Position numbers and translations under genes: made by a program
Assembly (NCBI RefSeq): GCF_000280925.3
Contig: NZ_CP012109.1
Span: 4,918,501 to 4,982,500 of the forward strand
DNA length: 64,000 bases
Source: Myxococcus hansupus
GTDB lineage: Bacteria; Myxococcota; Myxococcia; Myxococcales; Myxococcaceae
Direction: 5' to 3'
Notes under the pieces: generated by a model
Told to the model about the DNA's origin: nothing
The model's database searches: none
The model's input: only the letters and a program-made list of their open reading frames with translations
Part shown: piece after piece, positions 8,389 through 26,250 of the stretch
Position numbering within the stretch: position 1 is the stretch's first letter
How the letters are laid out: each line of letters begins with the position of its first letter

Positions 8389-8919
8389 TCAGGCGCGGGG
8401 CGAGGATGCGGGGCTGCTGGCCGCGGACTTGGCGCCGTTGACGCGACGGACCGGCTTGAGCAGCGAGTCCACCTTGCGGGACAGCTTCGCCAGCTCCTTG
8501 TTCAGGTCCTTGAGCTGCGCCTGGCTGGCCACACCCACCGCCTCGACGACGCGGGTCTGGATGCCGTCAAAGCGCTTGCGGATCTCCGTGCCCGCCGCGT
8601 CCACGCGCTGGGTCAGCTCGGTGCTGGCCGCGTTGGCGCGCGCGCGCAGCTCCTGCACGCGAGGGTCCGTCAGCAGCTCACCGGCCTGCAGCTTCGTCCA
8701 AAGGGCCTGAGCCTCCTTGGCGGCCTCCTGGCCACGCGACTCGAGCGTCTTCACCACCTTGCCCGCTTCGCCTTCCAGCTCCTCGATGCGCTTCTGCGCC
8801 TGAGCAAGCTGCGTCTTCAGGAAGCTCTCCACGTTCTGCGCCAACCCGCTTTTCGCGGCGGCCTCGGAGCTCTGAACTTCGTTCTGCGTCGCCTCAGTCT
8901 CGGTCTTCATCGTGGCCAT
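8389..8919 (-). CDS. Phasin-like Ala/Lys-rich coiled-coil protein
   Basis: A 176-residue protein (MATMKTETEATQNEVQ...) with long amphipathic helices and a Lys/Ala/Ser/Pro-rich tail (KPVRRVNGAKSAASSPASSP). I start at ATG 8919, which follows AGGGGAGGA by a good distance; the open frame reaches back to 8946. The central region QAQKRIEELEGEAGKVVKTL and DLNKELAKLSRKVDSLLKPV resemble phasin/PhaF coiled coils. PhaF-type proteins bind PHA granules and, through basic Ala/Lys tails, DNA. The tail here is short. It lies downstream of rpoC behind that operon's terminator and is probably transcribed separately. Confidence 0.68.
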   Translation of the reverse strand: MATMKTETEATQNEVQSSEAAAKSGLAQNVESFLKTQLAQAQKRIEELEGEAGKVVKTLESRGQEAAKEAQALWTKLQAGELLTDPRVQELRARANAASTELTQRVDAAGTEIRKRFDGIQTRVVEAVGVASQAQLKDLNKELAKLSRKVDSLLKPVRRVNGAKSAASSPASSPRA

Positions 8920-9046
8920 ACCGTCCTCCCCTATCCCGGCTTTCACCGGGCGGCATCCAGGTGCGTCAATGCAGCGTCCAACAGTTAACGCAGCGCGCCA
9001 TGAGCGTCAAGGCAAGGACAGACTCATAACGCGACTGGCCATGAAC

Positions 9047-9090
9047 AAAGAAAAACCGCCGCCCCGGGGAAAGCTCCGGGAGCGGCGGTT
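9047..9090 (-). terminator. Rho-independent terminator of the rpoBC operon
   Basis: On the minus strand, beginning 40 bp after the rpoC stop, a stem with arms AACCGCCGC (9054-9062) and its complement (9082-9090), extended by CCGGGG/CTCCGGG inside, is followed by TTTTTCTTTG. A strong GC stem plus T tract is the standard intrinsic terminator. Confidence 0.9.
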
Positions 9091-9129
9091 GTCTTCAAGC
9101 GGACGTTTGAGAGGCTTCCGGACCGCGGA

Positions 9130-13335
<4,206 letters not shown>

Positions 13336-13362
13336 GTTGCCTCCGAAATCTCGTTGGGCGCC

Positions 13363-13380
13363 CCCCTCTCACGAGAGGGG
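13363..13380 (-). other. Hairpin in the rpoB-rpoC spacer
   Basis: A perfect 8-bp stem (CCCCTCTC and GAGAGGGG) with a 2-base centre in the 137-bp gap between rpoB and rpoC. There is no T tract after it on the transcribed strand, so it is more likely an RNA processing or stability element than a terminator. Confidence 0.5.
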
Positions 13381-13472
13381 CCGCCAGCTGATTCGGGCCC
13401 CCGCCCCGACCCGGCCGCGCCCGCCCCTCTCAAGGGACGGCGGGCGGCCGGTCAGGCGGGCGCTCCGTGCAA

Positions 13473-17699
<4,227 letters not shown>

Positions 17700-17834
17700 T
17701 CTGGCTCCGGGGACGACTGCTCGGGCGGGCAAACTTCAGTAACGCGCGGCGGCGCCGGGAAATTTGCAACGGACAAATGGGCAAAGCCGACGCCCCCACT
17801 CAGGGAGCGCCGGCCTGCACATCCGGTCAGGGTA

Positions 17835-17863
17835 CTGCCCGAAATTTCCCGGAAACCGGGCAG
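17835..17863 (-). promoter_or_regulatory. Attenuator-like hairpin between rplL and rpoB
   Basis: A 7-bp stem CTGCCCG (17835-17841) with CGGGCAG (17857-17863) lies 12 bp after the rplL stop, and a competing CCCGG/CCGGG pairing is nested within it. In E. coli a partial terminator at this position makes rpoBC expression lower than that of the ribosomal proteins. No strong T tract follows here, so strength is uncertain. Confidence 0.55.
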
Positions 17864-17875
17864 CCCCTGTAGGAA

Positions 17876-18244
17876 CTACTTGACCTCGACGGTCGCACCA
17901 GCCGCGGTGAGCTGGTCCTTGATCTTCTTGGCGTCGTCCTTGTTGACGCCTTCCTTGACGTTCTTCGGAGCGCCCTCGACCAGGTCCTTGGCCTCCTTCA
18001 GGCCCAGGCCGGTGATCGCGCGGATCTCCTTGATGACGTTGATCTTGTTGGCGCCGGCGTTGGCCAGCACCACCGTGAACTCCGTCTTCTCCTCGACAGG
18101 AGCGGCGGCGGTCGTCGGGCCCGCGGCAACGGCCACGGCGGCGGCGGAGACGCCCCACTTGGTCTCGAGCTGCTTCACGAGCTCGGCCGCCTCGAGGACG
18201 GTCAGGGTGGAGAGCTGGTCAACAATCGCGTTCAGGTCAGCCAT
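17876..18244 (-). CDS. rplL: 50S ribosomal protein L7/L12
   Basis: A 122-residue acidic stalk protein that recruits GTPase translation factors. N-terminal dimerisation domain ([20 protein letters not shown]), Ala-rich hinge (about 33-50) and a C-terminal domain with the conserved [20 protein letters not shown] and [14 protein letters not shown] segments. Follows rplJ by 102 bp on the same strand. Confidence 0.98.
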   Translation of the reverse strand: MADLNAIVDQLSTLTVLEAAELVKQLETKWGVSAAAVAVAAGPTTAAAPVEEKTEFTVVLANAGANKINVIKEIRAITGLGLKEAKDLVEGAPKNVKEGVNKDDAKKIKDQLTAAGATVEVK

Positions 18245-18346
18245 TGAAATGTGTCCTTCTGGTTTCGACTAACGGCCCACTCCCCTTTGGAGAGTTCCGG
18301 CCGGAGAGGTTGCGGTAGAAAAACTTCTCGAACAGATGAGGGAAAA

Positions 18347-18868
18347 CTAACCCTGCGCCTTGTCCGCGTTGGCCTGGATGACCCGGGCGAGCTGCGAACC
18401 CGGAGCCGCGATGGTCCGAACCAGCTTGCTCGCGGGCTGGCTGATGACGCCCAGCAACTGCGCGCGAAGCTCGGGCAGACCCGGCAGCTTCGCCAGGGCC
18501 TTCACGCCGGCGACGTCGACCTTGCGGCCTTCGACGACGGCAGTGCGGATCTTGATCTTGTCCTCGATGTCCTTCGTGAACTCGACCAGGATCTTCGCGG
18601 GAGCCACGACATCGCCGTAGCTGATGCACAGGGCCACGGGACCCGTGAAGTCATCAGCGATGACCGACACGGACGTGCCCTGCGCGGCACGGCGCGCCAG
18701 CGTGTTCTTGATGACCTTGTACTCGACGTTGCCCTCGCGGAACTTCTTGCGGAGCTTGGTCACCGTCTCCACGTCCACCTTGGTGAACTCGGCCACGACG
18801 GCGGAGGTCGTCCTCGAGAACTTCTCGTGGAGCTCCTTGATCATCTCTTCCTTCTCGCTCTTCAGCAC
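18347..18868 (-). CDS. rplJ: 50S ribosomal protein L10
   Basis: A 173-residue L10, base of the ribosomal stalk that binds L7/L12 dimers through its C-terminal helix. Begins MLKSEKEEMIKELHEKFSRT with the typical YKVIKNTLARRAA segment (about 51-63) and GPVALCISYGDVVAPAKIL. Its upstream 393-bp region contains a terminator-like hairpin and probably the L10-L12 autoregulatory leader. Confidence 0.97.
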   Translation of the reverse strand: MLKSEKEEMIKELHEKFSRTTSAVVAEFTKVDVETVTKLRKKFREGNVEYKVIKNTLARRAAQGTSVSVIADDFTGPVALCISYGDVVAPAKILVEFTKDIEDKIKIRTAVVEGRKVDVAGVKALAKLPGLPELRAQLLGVISQPASKLVRTIAAPGSQLARVIQANADKAQG

Positions 18869-19135
18869 TTTGACTCACCTCCTTACTGGGCCCGCCTTTT
18901 CAGGACGGGCGTGATGCCTGGGCCAAAGTGGCAGAGCGAGAGGAGCCTCGAGAGGCACCACACCGCACCTCCAGTCTCGGCAGGGCTGACCTTGCGGCCG
19001 TTTGAACCAGGGGTTGAAGGTGCCGTCCTCCCGGTTGCCCGGTTGCCAACGGAACGTGCGCCCTCTTCACCCCAGGTCCCTGCTGTCATGAACCAGGTGT
19101 CGGGACGACACGCCTCACGACGTGGCGCCCCAATT
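18869..19135 (-). promoter_or_regulatory. rplJ leader region without a gene
   Basis: The 393 bp between rplA and rplJ hold no plausible coding frame. The rplA-proximal part has a terminator-like hairpin (19136-19164); the remaining 267 bp form a long 5' leader to rplJL. In many bacteria this position carries the RNA site to which the L10(L12)4 complex binds to repress translation. I see GC-rich imperfect repeats (CCGGTTGCCCGGTTGCC near 19030-19046) but cannot assign the fold. Confidence 0.5.
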
Positions 19136-19164
19136 GCAAAAGCCGGGGGCCTATACCCCCGGCT
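19136..19164 (-). terminator. Terminator or attenuator between rplA and rplJ
   Basis: On the minus strand, arms AGCCGGGGG and its complement (19141-19149, 19156-19164) form a perfect 9-bp stem with a 6-base loop, followed by TTTTGCAA. It lies about 100 bp beyond the rplA stop. It looks intrinsic, so rplKA and rplJL-rpoBC may be partly separate transcripts. Confidence 0.75.
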
Positions 19165-19261
19165 TCAGCAAAGATCCAGAACTTTCGAACCTAAGACGTC
19201 AGACAGGTGACAGCCCTGACCTCAATGCCAGGGCCGGCCTCCCCGTCCGCACGGCGGGTGA

Positions 19262-19975
19262 TTAGCCGTGACGCGCCTTGATCTCCGTGGTGTCGATCTT
19301 GATGCCAGGACCCATGGAGGAGGAGATGGCGATGCCCTGGAGGTAGACGCCCTTCGCCGCGGACGGCTTGAGCTTCATCACCAGGTCGACCAGCGCGTTG
19401 AAGTTCGCCTCGAGCTTCTCGACCTCGAAGGAGGACTTGCCCAGCTTCGCGTGGACGATACCGGCCTTCTCGGCGCGGAAGTCGACCTTACCGCCCTTGG
19501 CGTCGCGGATGGCCTTCGCGACGTCCATGGTCACCGTGCCGACCTTCGGGTTCGGCATCAGGCCGCGGGGACCGAGCACCTTACCGAGGCGACCGACGAC
19601 ACCCATCATGTCCGGGGTCGCGATGACGGTGTCGAAGTCGAGGAAGCCTTCCTCGATGCGCTTCTGCAGGTCCTCGGCGCCAACCACGTCCGCGCCGGCG
19701 TTGGTCGCGTCGGTGGCCTTCTCACCCTTGGCGAACACGGCCACGCGCACGGTGGCACCCGTGCCGTGCGGGAGCACCACGGCGCCACGGACCATCTGGT
19801 CCGCGTGCTTCGGGTCCACGCCCAGGTTGATGGAGACGTCGACCGTCTGGTCGTACTTGGTGGCGCGAGCCTCCACCGTCTTCTTCAGGAGCTGAAAGCC
19901 CTCGCCGATCGTGTAGCGCTTGTCGCGGTCCACCAGAGCAACGGCCGCACGAAACTTCTTCCCAGTCTTAGCCAT
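19262..19975 (-). CDS. rplA: 50S ribosomal protein L1
   Basis: A 237-residue L1, which binds 23S rRNA at the E-site stalk and represses its own operon by binding the rplK leader. Conserved stretches [40 protein letters not shown] and [15 protein letters not shown] are all present. 36 bp after rplK. Confidence 0.98.
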   Translation of the reverse strand: MAKTGKKFRAAVALVDRDKRYTIGEGFQLLKKTVEARATKYDQTVDVSINLGVDPKHADQMVRGAVVLPHGTGATVRVAVFAKGEKATDATNAGADVVGAEDLQKRIEEGFLDFDTVIATPDMMGVVGRLGKVLGPRGLMPNPKVGTVTMDVAKAIRDAKGGKVDFRAEKAGIVHAKLGKSSFEVEKLEANFNALVDLVMKLKPSAAKGVYLQGIAISSSMGPGIKIDTTEIKARHG

Positions 19976-20011
19976 GACAGAAATCCTTGTCGTGAGTGGG
20001 TGCGCGGCGGC

Positions 20012-20458
20012 TTAGCCGACGACGTCGATGCCCATGGAGCGCGCGGTGCCGGCAATGGTGTTCATGCAGGCTTCGATCGACGCAGCGGTGGTGTCCTGGA
20101 TCTTCTTCTTCGCGATTTCCTCGAGCTGAGCGCGGGTGATCTGCCCGACCTTCTCCTTGCCCGGCTTCTTCGCGCCAGAACCCTTCTTCTTCTCGGTGTG
20201 CAGACCGGCGGCCTTCTTGATGAGGACGGCGGCGGGCGGGGTCTTCAGGATGAAGGTGAAGGAGCGGTCCGCATACACGGTGATGACCACCGGGATGATG
20301 AGCGCTTCCTTGGCTTCAGCCTGCGTCTTCGCGTTGAACTGCTTGCAGAACTCCATGATGTTCACGCCCTGCTGACCGAGCGCGGGGCCGATCGGCGGAG
20401 CGGGGTTCGCCTTGCCGGCGGGAATCTGCAGCTTGACCTGACCTGTGATCTTCTTCAT
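20012..20458 (-). CDS. rplK: 50S ribosomal protein L11
   Basis: A 148-residue L11, part of the GTPase-associated centre. N-terminal domain [20 protein letters not shown] with the proline-rich segment that contacts thiostrepton, C-terminal RNA-binding domain ending [12 protein letters not shown]. Precedes rplA in the usual order. Confidence 0.98.
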   Translation of the reverse strand: MKKITGQVKLQIPAGKANPAPPIGPALGQQGVNIMEFCKQFNAKTQAEAKEALIIPVVITVYADRSFTFILKTPPAAVLIKKAAGLHTEKKKGSGAKKPGKEKVGQITRAQLEEIAKKKIQDTTAASIEACMNTIAGTARSMGIDVVG

Positions 20459-20560
20459 CGAACGACAACTGCCTTTCGAGTGGGTGGTGCGAGCGGGCTA
20501 CCAGACGGGGAAGCCCTCCCACCCATGAGTCCGGCCCCCACAAGGAGGCCGGAAATGCGA

Positions 20561-20594
20561 ACGCCGCGCACCCCCATACAGGGGTGCACGGCGT
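20561..20594 (-). other. Long hairpin between nusG and rplK
   Basis: Arms of 14 bases (20561-20574 and 20581-20594) pair with one mismatch around a 6-base loop, 12 bp after the nusG stop. On the transcribed strand it is followed by TCGCATTTCC rather than a T tract. It may be a weak terminator, a processing site, or part of the L1-responsive rplK leader. Confidence 0.6.
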
Positions 20595-20605
20595 GGCATC
20601 AACTG

Positions 20606-21147
<542 letters not shown>

Positions 21148-21148
<1 letters not shown>

Positions 21149-21591
21149 TACAGCTTCCCCCACACGGCCGGCAGCCACTCCACCATCAGGTTGTAGGCGG
21201 CGGTGTCGATGCAGAAGAGGATGACGGCGGCGACCAGCGAGGCCACGACGACGGCCATGGTCGACGCCTTGGTCTCCGACCAGGTCGGCCAGGTGACCTT
21301 CATCAACTCCGAAGCCACATCGATGGACAGCGCGTGGGTGCGCGGGTGGAAGTACGCGCCCACCGCCAGCCCCACGGCCAGTGCGTAGCTCACCAGCGTG
21401 GACACCTTCCAGTCCAGGCCCTCAAGAAGGACCGGGTCGCTCCAACCGAAACGGCCCCACAGCAGCCCGAGCAGACGCTCCAGGAAGAGGGCCAGGACGA
21501 TGCCGGCGAGAAGGTAGAAGATGACCACGAGCCGCTTCGGATCCATCGCCGAGCGGTTAGCCTGCTGGCTGGCCTCTGATGCCGTCGCCAT
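21148..21591 (-). CDS. secE: Preprotein translocase subunit SecE (long form)
   Basis: A 147-residue SecE, with three membrane segments (about residues 20-42, 65-85 and 110-135) as in the enterobacterial long form rather than the single-span form. The conserved cytoplasmic amphipathic motif is [20 protein letters not shown] before the last span. It clamps SecY in the SecYEG protein-export channel. Located in the standard position before nusG. Confidence 0.95.
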
Positions 21592-21646
21592 GGTGCCTCA
21601 CGAGGTACTGCGGATGCGAATTCGCGGGACTGCGGAAACACAGGAA

Positions 21647-21672
21647 CCCCCGGCACCTCCTGGTACCGGGGG
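21647..21672 (-). other. Hairpin between tRNA-Trp and secE
   Basis: Arms of 11 bases (21647-21657, 21662-21672) with one mismatch and a 4-base loop, 19 bp after the encoded CCA of tRNA-Trp. Only TTCC follows on the transcribed strand. It may separate mature tRNA processing from the secE-nusG message. Confidence 0.6.
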
Positions 21673-21691
21673 CCCCGCGACTACTGAGAGT

Positions 21692-21767
21692 TGGCAGGCC
21701 AGGAGGGATTCGAACCCCCAACACGCGGATTTGGAGACCGCTGCTCTACCGTTGGAGCTACTGGCCT
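21692..21767 (-). tRNA. tRNA-Trp (CCA)
   Basis: A complete cloverleaf on the minus strand: acceptor arms AGGCCAG/CTGGCCT, anticodon loop CTCCAAA with anticodon CCA, T-loop GGTTCGAATCC, discriminator G and an encoded 3' CCA. 23 bp after rpmG, as in many bacteria where tRNA-Trp sits before secE. Confidence 0.97.
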
Positions 21768-21790
21768 AAAACCTTCTCTGAACTACCGAC

Positions 21791-21955
21791 CTAGACCTTG
21801 CCTTCTTTGTGGTCCTGGTGCTTGCGGCAACGAGGGCAGAACTTGCTCAGCTCGAGCTTGTCCTGGCTCTTCCGCTTGTTCTTCGTGGTCGTGTAGTTCC
21901 GCTCTTTGCAAATAGTGCACTCGAGCGAAATGATGGAACGATTGCCCTTCGGCAT
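21791..21955 (-). CDS. rpmG: 50S ribosomal protein L33 (zinc-binding form)
   Basis: A 54-residue protein, [20 protein letters not shown] followed by [20 protein letters not shown] and a basic tail. Cys13, Cys16, Cys40 and Cys43 form two CxxC pairs, so this is the zinc-containing C+ paralogue type. It lies between tuf and tRNA-Trp in the standard cluster order. Confidence 0.95.
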   Translation of the reverse strand: MPKGNRSIISLECTICKERNYTTTKNKRKSQDKLELSKFCPRCRKHQDHKEGKV

Positions 21956-22057
21956 GACCTACCTCACCAGATACGAGAAGGGAAGGCTACTACAACGCAG
22001 CCCTCCCCTCGAAGAAATCGGGACAGTGTGCCCGGCGGCCTTGCGGCCAGCCCGACA

Positions 22058-23248
<1,191 letters not shown>

Positions 23249-23268
23249 GACACTCCTCAAAAAATAAA

Positions 23269-23344
23269 TGGAGCCCTGAACCAGGATTGAACTGGTGACC
23301 TCATCCTTACCAAGGATGCGCTCTGCCAACTGAGCTATCAGGGC
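23269..23344 (-). tRNA. tRNA-Thr (GGT)
   Basis: Minus-strand cloverleaf with acceptor GCCCTGA/TCAGGGC, anticodon arm CATCC-TTGGTAA-GGATG (anticodon GGT), T-arm ACCAGTTCAATCCTGGT, discriminator T and encoded CCA. Fourth tRNA of the cluster, directly before tuf. Confidence 0.97.
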
Positions 23345-23369
23345 TTGGCGATGCTGTGACTACAACATT

Positions 23370-23445
<76 letters not shown>

Positions 23446-23455
23446 AATTGCCGAG

Positions 23456-23539
23456 TGGAGGGAGATGGATTCGAACCATCGAAGGCGTAGAGCCGGCAGA
23501 TTTACAGTCTGCTCCCTTTGGCCGCTTGGGTATCCCTCC
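23456..23539 (-). tRNA. tRNA-Tyr (GTA)
   Basis: An 84-base class II tRNA with acceptor GGAGGGA/TCCCTCC, anticodon arm GCAGA-CTGTAAA-TCTGC (anticodon GTA) and a long variable arm (CGGCTCTACGCC). Discriminator A; the following bases are CTC, so CCA is not encoded and must be added. Confidence 0.96.
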
Positions 23540-23595
23540 GGATATTCACTTGTCCTACTACATCCCGGGCCCTCATCCGCGGCCCCGTCCTACCT

Positions 23596-23668
23596 GGCCG
23601 GCGGCGGGATTTGAACCCGCGACCTACTGATTACAAATCAGTTGCTCTACCAGCTGAGCTACACCGGC
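23596..23668 (-). tRNA. tRNA-Thr (TGT)
   Basis: Minus-strand cloverleaf with acceptor GCCGGTG/CGCCGGC, anticodon arm ACTGA-TTTGTAA-TCAGT (anticodon TGT), T-loop GGTTCAAATCC. First gene of the tRNA-tuf-rpo cluster. The base in the discriminator position reads C and no CCA is encoded, unlike the other tRNA-Thr here. Confidence 0.95.
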
Positions 23669-23749
23669 ACTCATCCGGTACTGCGACTGCCGCCCTACCC
23701 CACGACCTCGGCTCCGTCAACCACCCGTCACCGCCCTGAGAGGGGCGCC

Positions 23750-23778
23750 CTTCTAAGATTCCCATCCGCCCAAGTCAA
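23750..23778 (-). promoter_or_regulatory. Promoter of the tRNA-tuf-rpo cluster
   Basis: On the minus strand, a -35 box TTGACT (23778-23773), a 17-bp spacer and a -10 box TAGAAG (23755-23750), then a GC-rich discriminator (GGCGCCCC). This is close to the housekeeping sigma consensus and sits about 80 bp before the first tRNA. The GC-rich start region is typical of stringently controlled stable-RNA promoters. Confidence 0.75.
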
Positions 23779-23800
23779 GGAGATTGATCCTGAACTTCAA

Positions 23801-24649
23801 CTACCGGCGGCTGGGAGCCGTGCCCCGCTGACGGGCGACCTCGTATAACAGAATACCGGCGGAAACGGATGCATTCAGTGAACCCACCTGACCCGTCATG
23901 GGAATCCGGAGCCGGAAGTCGCAGTGCTTGAGCACGCCCTCCCGGACACCGGCCCCTTCCGCGCCCACCACGAGCGCCAGGGGCCCGTCCAGCCGGGCGC
24001 TCCACATGGGCTCCGTGGCGTCGACATCCGCCGCGGCGACCCAGAGGCCCGCCTCCTTCAGCTCCTCGAGCGAGCGGGAGACGTTCACCACGCGCGCGAT
24101 GCGGCTGTGCTCCACCGCTCCGGCCGAGGCCTTGGCCACCGTTCCCGTGACCTGCACCGCCCGGTCCTTGGCAATCACCACCCCGTGAGCGCCCAGGGCG
24201 TCCGCGGACCGGATGATGGCCCCCAGGTTGTGCGGGTCCTGGATTCCGTCCAGCACCACCACCAGCGGGGGCTCCCCGCGGGCCTTCGCCGCGTCGAGGA
24301 TGTCCTCCACCTCGCAGTACTTGAAGCCGCGCAGCTCCACCACGACGCCCTGGTGCACGCCGCCATCCGCCAGGGAGGCCAGCCGCTCGCGGGTGACCTT
24401 CTCCACGCGAATGCCCGACTCACGGGCCCGACTGAGCAGCTCCCCCGCCGCGCGGGCGCCGAGCTGCCCTTCCACCAGGAACAGGCGCTCGACCTCGTCC
24501 GGCCGGGCGCGCAGCGCCTCCAGGACGGGGTTCACCCCGTAGACGAAGCGGGAGGCCTCTCCTCCACCCCGCTCCGCCCTGCTGGCACGGGGGGACGCCA
24601 CATCATTCCCGCGCTCGCCGCGGCCACCCTTGGAAGAACGCTCAGACAT
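23801..24649 (-). CDS. rlmB: 23S rRNA (guanosine 2251-2'-O)-methyltransferase, RlmB-type
   Basis: A 282-residue SpoU-family (SPOUT) methyltransferase. After a basic, disordered tail of about 33 residues come the substrate-binding domain (FVYGVNPVLEALRARPDEVE) and the knotted catalytic domain with motif 1 DGIQDPHNLGAIIRSADALG, motif 2 LALVVGAEGAGVREGVL and motif 3 IPMTGQVGSLNASVSAGILL. The family methylates ribose of G2251 in the peptidyl-transferase P loop. Just upstream of the tRNA cluster promoter, same strand. Confidence 0.92.
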   Translation of the reverse strand: MSERSSKGGRGERGNDVASPRASRAERGGGEASRFVYGVNPVLEALRARPDEVERLFLVEGQLGARAAGELLSRARESGIRVEKVTRERLASLADGGVHQGVVVELRGFKYCEVEDILDAAKARGEPPLVVVLDGIQDPHNLGAIIRSADALGAHGVVIAKDRAVQVTGTVAKASAGAVEHSRIARVVNVSRSLEELKEAGLWVAAADVDATEPMWSARLDGPLALVVGAEGAGVREGVLKHCDFRLRIPMTGQVGSLNASVSAGILLYEVARQRGTAPSRR

Positions 24650-24655
24650 GGGGAC

Positions 24656-25105
24656 TCAGAGAACCTCGACAGGAAGAGAGAAGGTCTTCTGCTGACGGGC
24701 GCAGATCTTCTCCGTGCAGATGAAGAAAACGAGCTTGGCGTCCAAGGAGCCCTTCCCCGCCGACGCGGTCGTGAAGGGGACCACGAAGCGGGGATCCGCG
24801 AAGGCCTGACCTTCCGCCTTCTTGGCCACCGAGTCGGACAGCACCAGCTTCTCCTTCGCCGGCGTCAGCAGGGTGCCCTTCACCTCGAGCCGCAGCGGCG
24901 CCTCGTCGGAGACATGCGCGCCCTCCTTCGACTTGATGGTCAGGACGAAGGACCCCGTCTCTCCTGCCTTGACCTGGGCCGAGGTGCCCTCGGTGGAGAC
25001 CTCATACAGCGAGGCGGGATCCACATCCGCGGCCAGTACGGGCGCGGCGTAGGTCACGACCGCCATCAGGGCAGCCAGGGGCGAAAGGCGTCGACGGTGA
25101 AGCAT
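24656..25105 (-). CDS. Exported protein, DsbD-N-terminal-like beta domain
   Basis: A 149-residue protein with signal peptide (MLHRRRLSPLAALMAVVTYA, cleavage near VLAAD). The mature part is a single beta-sandwich, DPASLYEVSTEGTSAQVKAG ... LRLEVKGTLLTP ... LVFFICTEKICARQQKTFSL, whose end with CTEKIC resembles the N-terminal domain of DsbD-like thiol-redox proteins. I chose ATG 25105 because GGAG stands six bases upstream. It begins 62 bp after the RimK-like gene and ends 6 bp before rlmB. Confidence 0.72.
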   Translation of the reverse strand: MLHRRRLSPLAALMAVVTYAAPVLAADVDPASLYEVSTEGTSAQVKAGETGSFVLTIKSKEGAHVSDEAPLRLEVKGTLLTPAKEKLVLSDSVAKKAEGQAFADPRFVVPFTTASAGKGSLDAKLVFFICTEKICARQQKTFSLPVEVL

Positions 25106-25167
25106 GGGCATCTCCAGGAAACGAGGGCTGCGTATCACGCTTGAGACGGGGGCTGCCGTCTTTCTCT

Positions 25168-26169
25168 TCACGTGCTGCCTTCACCCGTCCGGCTCCGGCG
25201 CCCTGGGCCCTTCCGCTCCACGGGTGCTGGGGCCACCGCGGCGGGCAGCGGCAGGCCCGTCGGAGGAGACAGGTCCGGAACCGACACGGGCGGAGCGCCA
25301 GCCACGAGCGCTTCCGCGCGAGCGATGATGAGCGACGCCAGGTCCACGCCCGTCGCCGCCTCCATCTCAGGAAGCGCGGGCGAGCTGTTCACCTCGAAGA
25401 CCTTGGGCTGCCCCTGCACGTCCAACAGGTCCACCGCGGCCACTTCGAGCCCGATGAGCCGAGTGGCCTTCTCGGCGGTTGCCCGCTGAGCGGCGGACAG
25501 CTCGTGGACCTCCAAGCGGGCGCCCTTGATGAGGGTGTGCGCCAGTCGCCCCGGGCGTGGCCGCCGGCGAACCGCGGCCACGGCCTGGCCGCCGACGACG
25601 AGCACTCGGACGTCGAGCCCCGAGCTCTTCACATACTCCTGCATGACGAGGTTGTGCCCCAGCCCCAATACGGCTTCGAGGGCCGCCTCCAGGGACTGGA
25701 GGCTCTCGCAGACCATGACGCCGTGCTTCTCCTGTCCCTGCAGCAGCTTGACCAGGACCGGCACCCCACCGAGCAAGCCCACCATCTCCTTCAGGTGCGC
25801 CGCATCCCGGGCCATGACCGTCCCCGGAATGTCGATGCCGTGCGCGGAGAGCAACTGCAGCGAACGCATCTTGTTACGCGACTGGGCGATGGACTGCGCG
25901 TTGTTGACGAGCGGTATCCGCGCGAGCCCGAACTGGTTCACCACGGCCAGGCCGTAGGTGTTGATGGACTGGGCGATGCGAGGGAGCACGACGTCCGTGG
26001 GGGCCAGCTTCTTGCGCCCGTAGTAGAGCGTGGCGCTGCGCCCATCCAGGTGCATCTGCACGCGGAGTGGGTTGAGGACCCGCACCCGGTGCCCTCTGGC
26101 GCGCGCCACCTCGACAAGTCGTCGGGTCGACGGAATGGAAGCGGAGCGCGAGAGGATGGTGGCTTTCAT
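25168..26169 (-). CDS. RimK family ATP-grasp ligase
   Basis: A 333-residue ATP-grasp enzyme: N-terminal domain (MKATILSRSASIPSTRRLVE, VVLPRIAQSI), then the ATP-grasp core with RNKMRSLQLLSAHGIDIPGT, PVLVKLLQGQEKHGVMV, MQEYVKSSGLDVRVLVVGG and the metal-binding VDLLDVQGQPKVFEVNSSPA. RimK-type enzymes ligate glutamate to a carboxylate or protein tail (ribosomal S6 in E. coli) or make related peptides. The Pro-rich C-terminal 40 residues are extra. The true substrate is unknown, so no symbol is given. Confidence 0.87.
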   Translation of the reverse strand: MKATILSRSASIPSTRRLVEVARARGHRVRVLNPLRVQMHLDGRSATLYYGRKKLAPTDVVLPRIAQSINTYGLAVVNQFGLARIPLVNNAQSIAQSRNKMRSLQLLSAHGIDIPGTVMARDAAHLKEMVGLLGGVPVLVKLLQGQEKHGVMVCESLQSLEAALEAVLGLGHNLVMQEYVKSSGLDVRVLVVGGQAVAAVRRRPRPGRLAHTLIKGARLEVHELSAAQRATAEKATRLIGLEVAAVDLLDVQGQPKVFEVNSSPALPEMEAATGVDLASLIIARAEALVAGAPPVSVPDLSPPTGLPLPAAVAPAPVERKGPGRRSRTGEGST

Positions 26170-26250
26170 GAGCGGGGCGGCCGTTCCGGGGAGCGAGGGA
26201 CCTATAATCCTCGCCCCGCGCCGGGTAAAGCCGCCCCGCGTACCGCAGGG

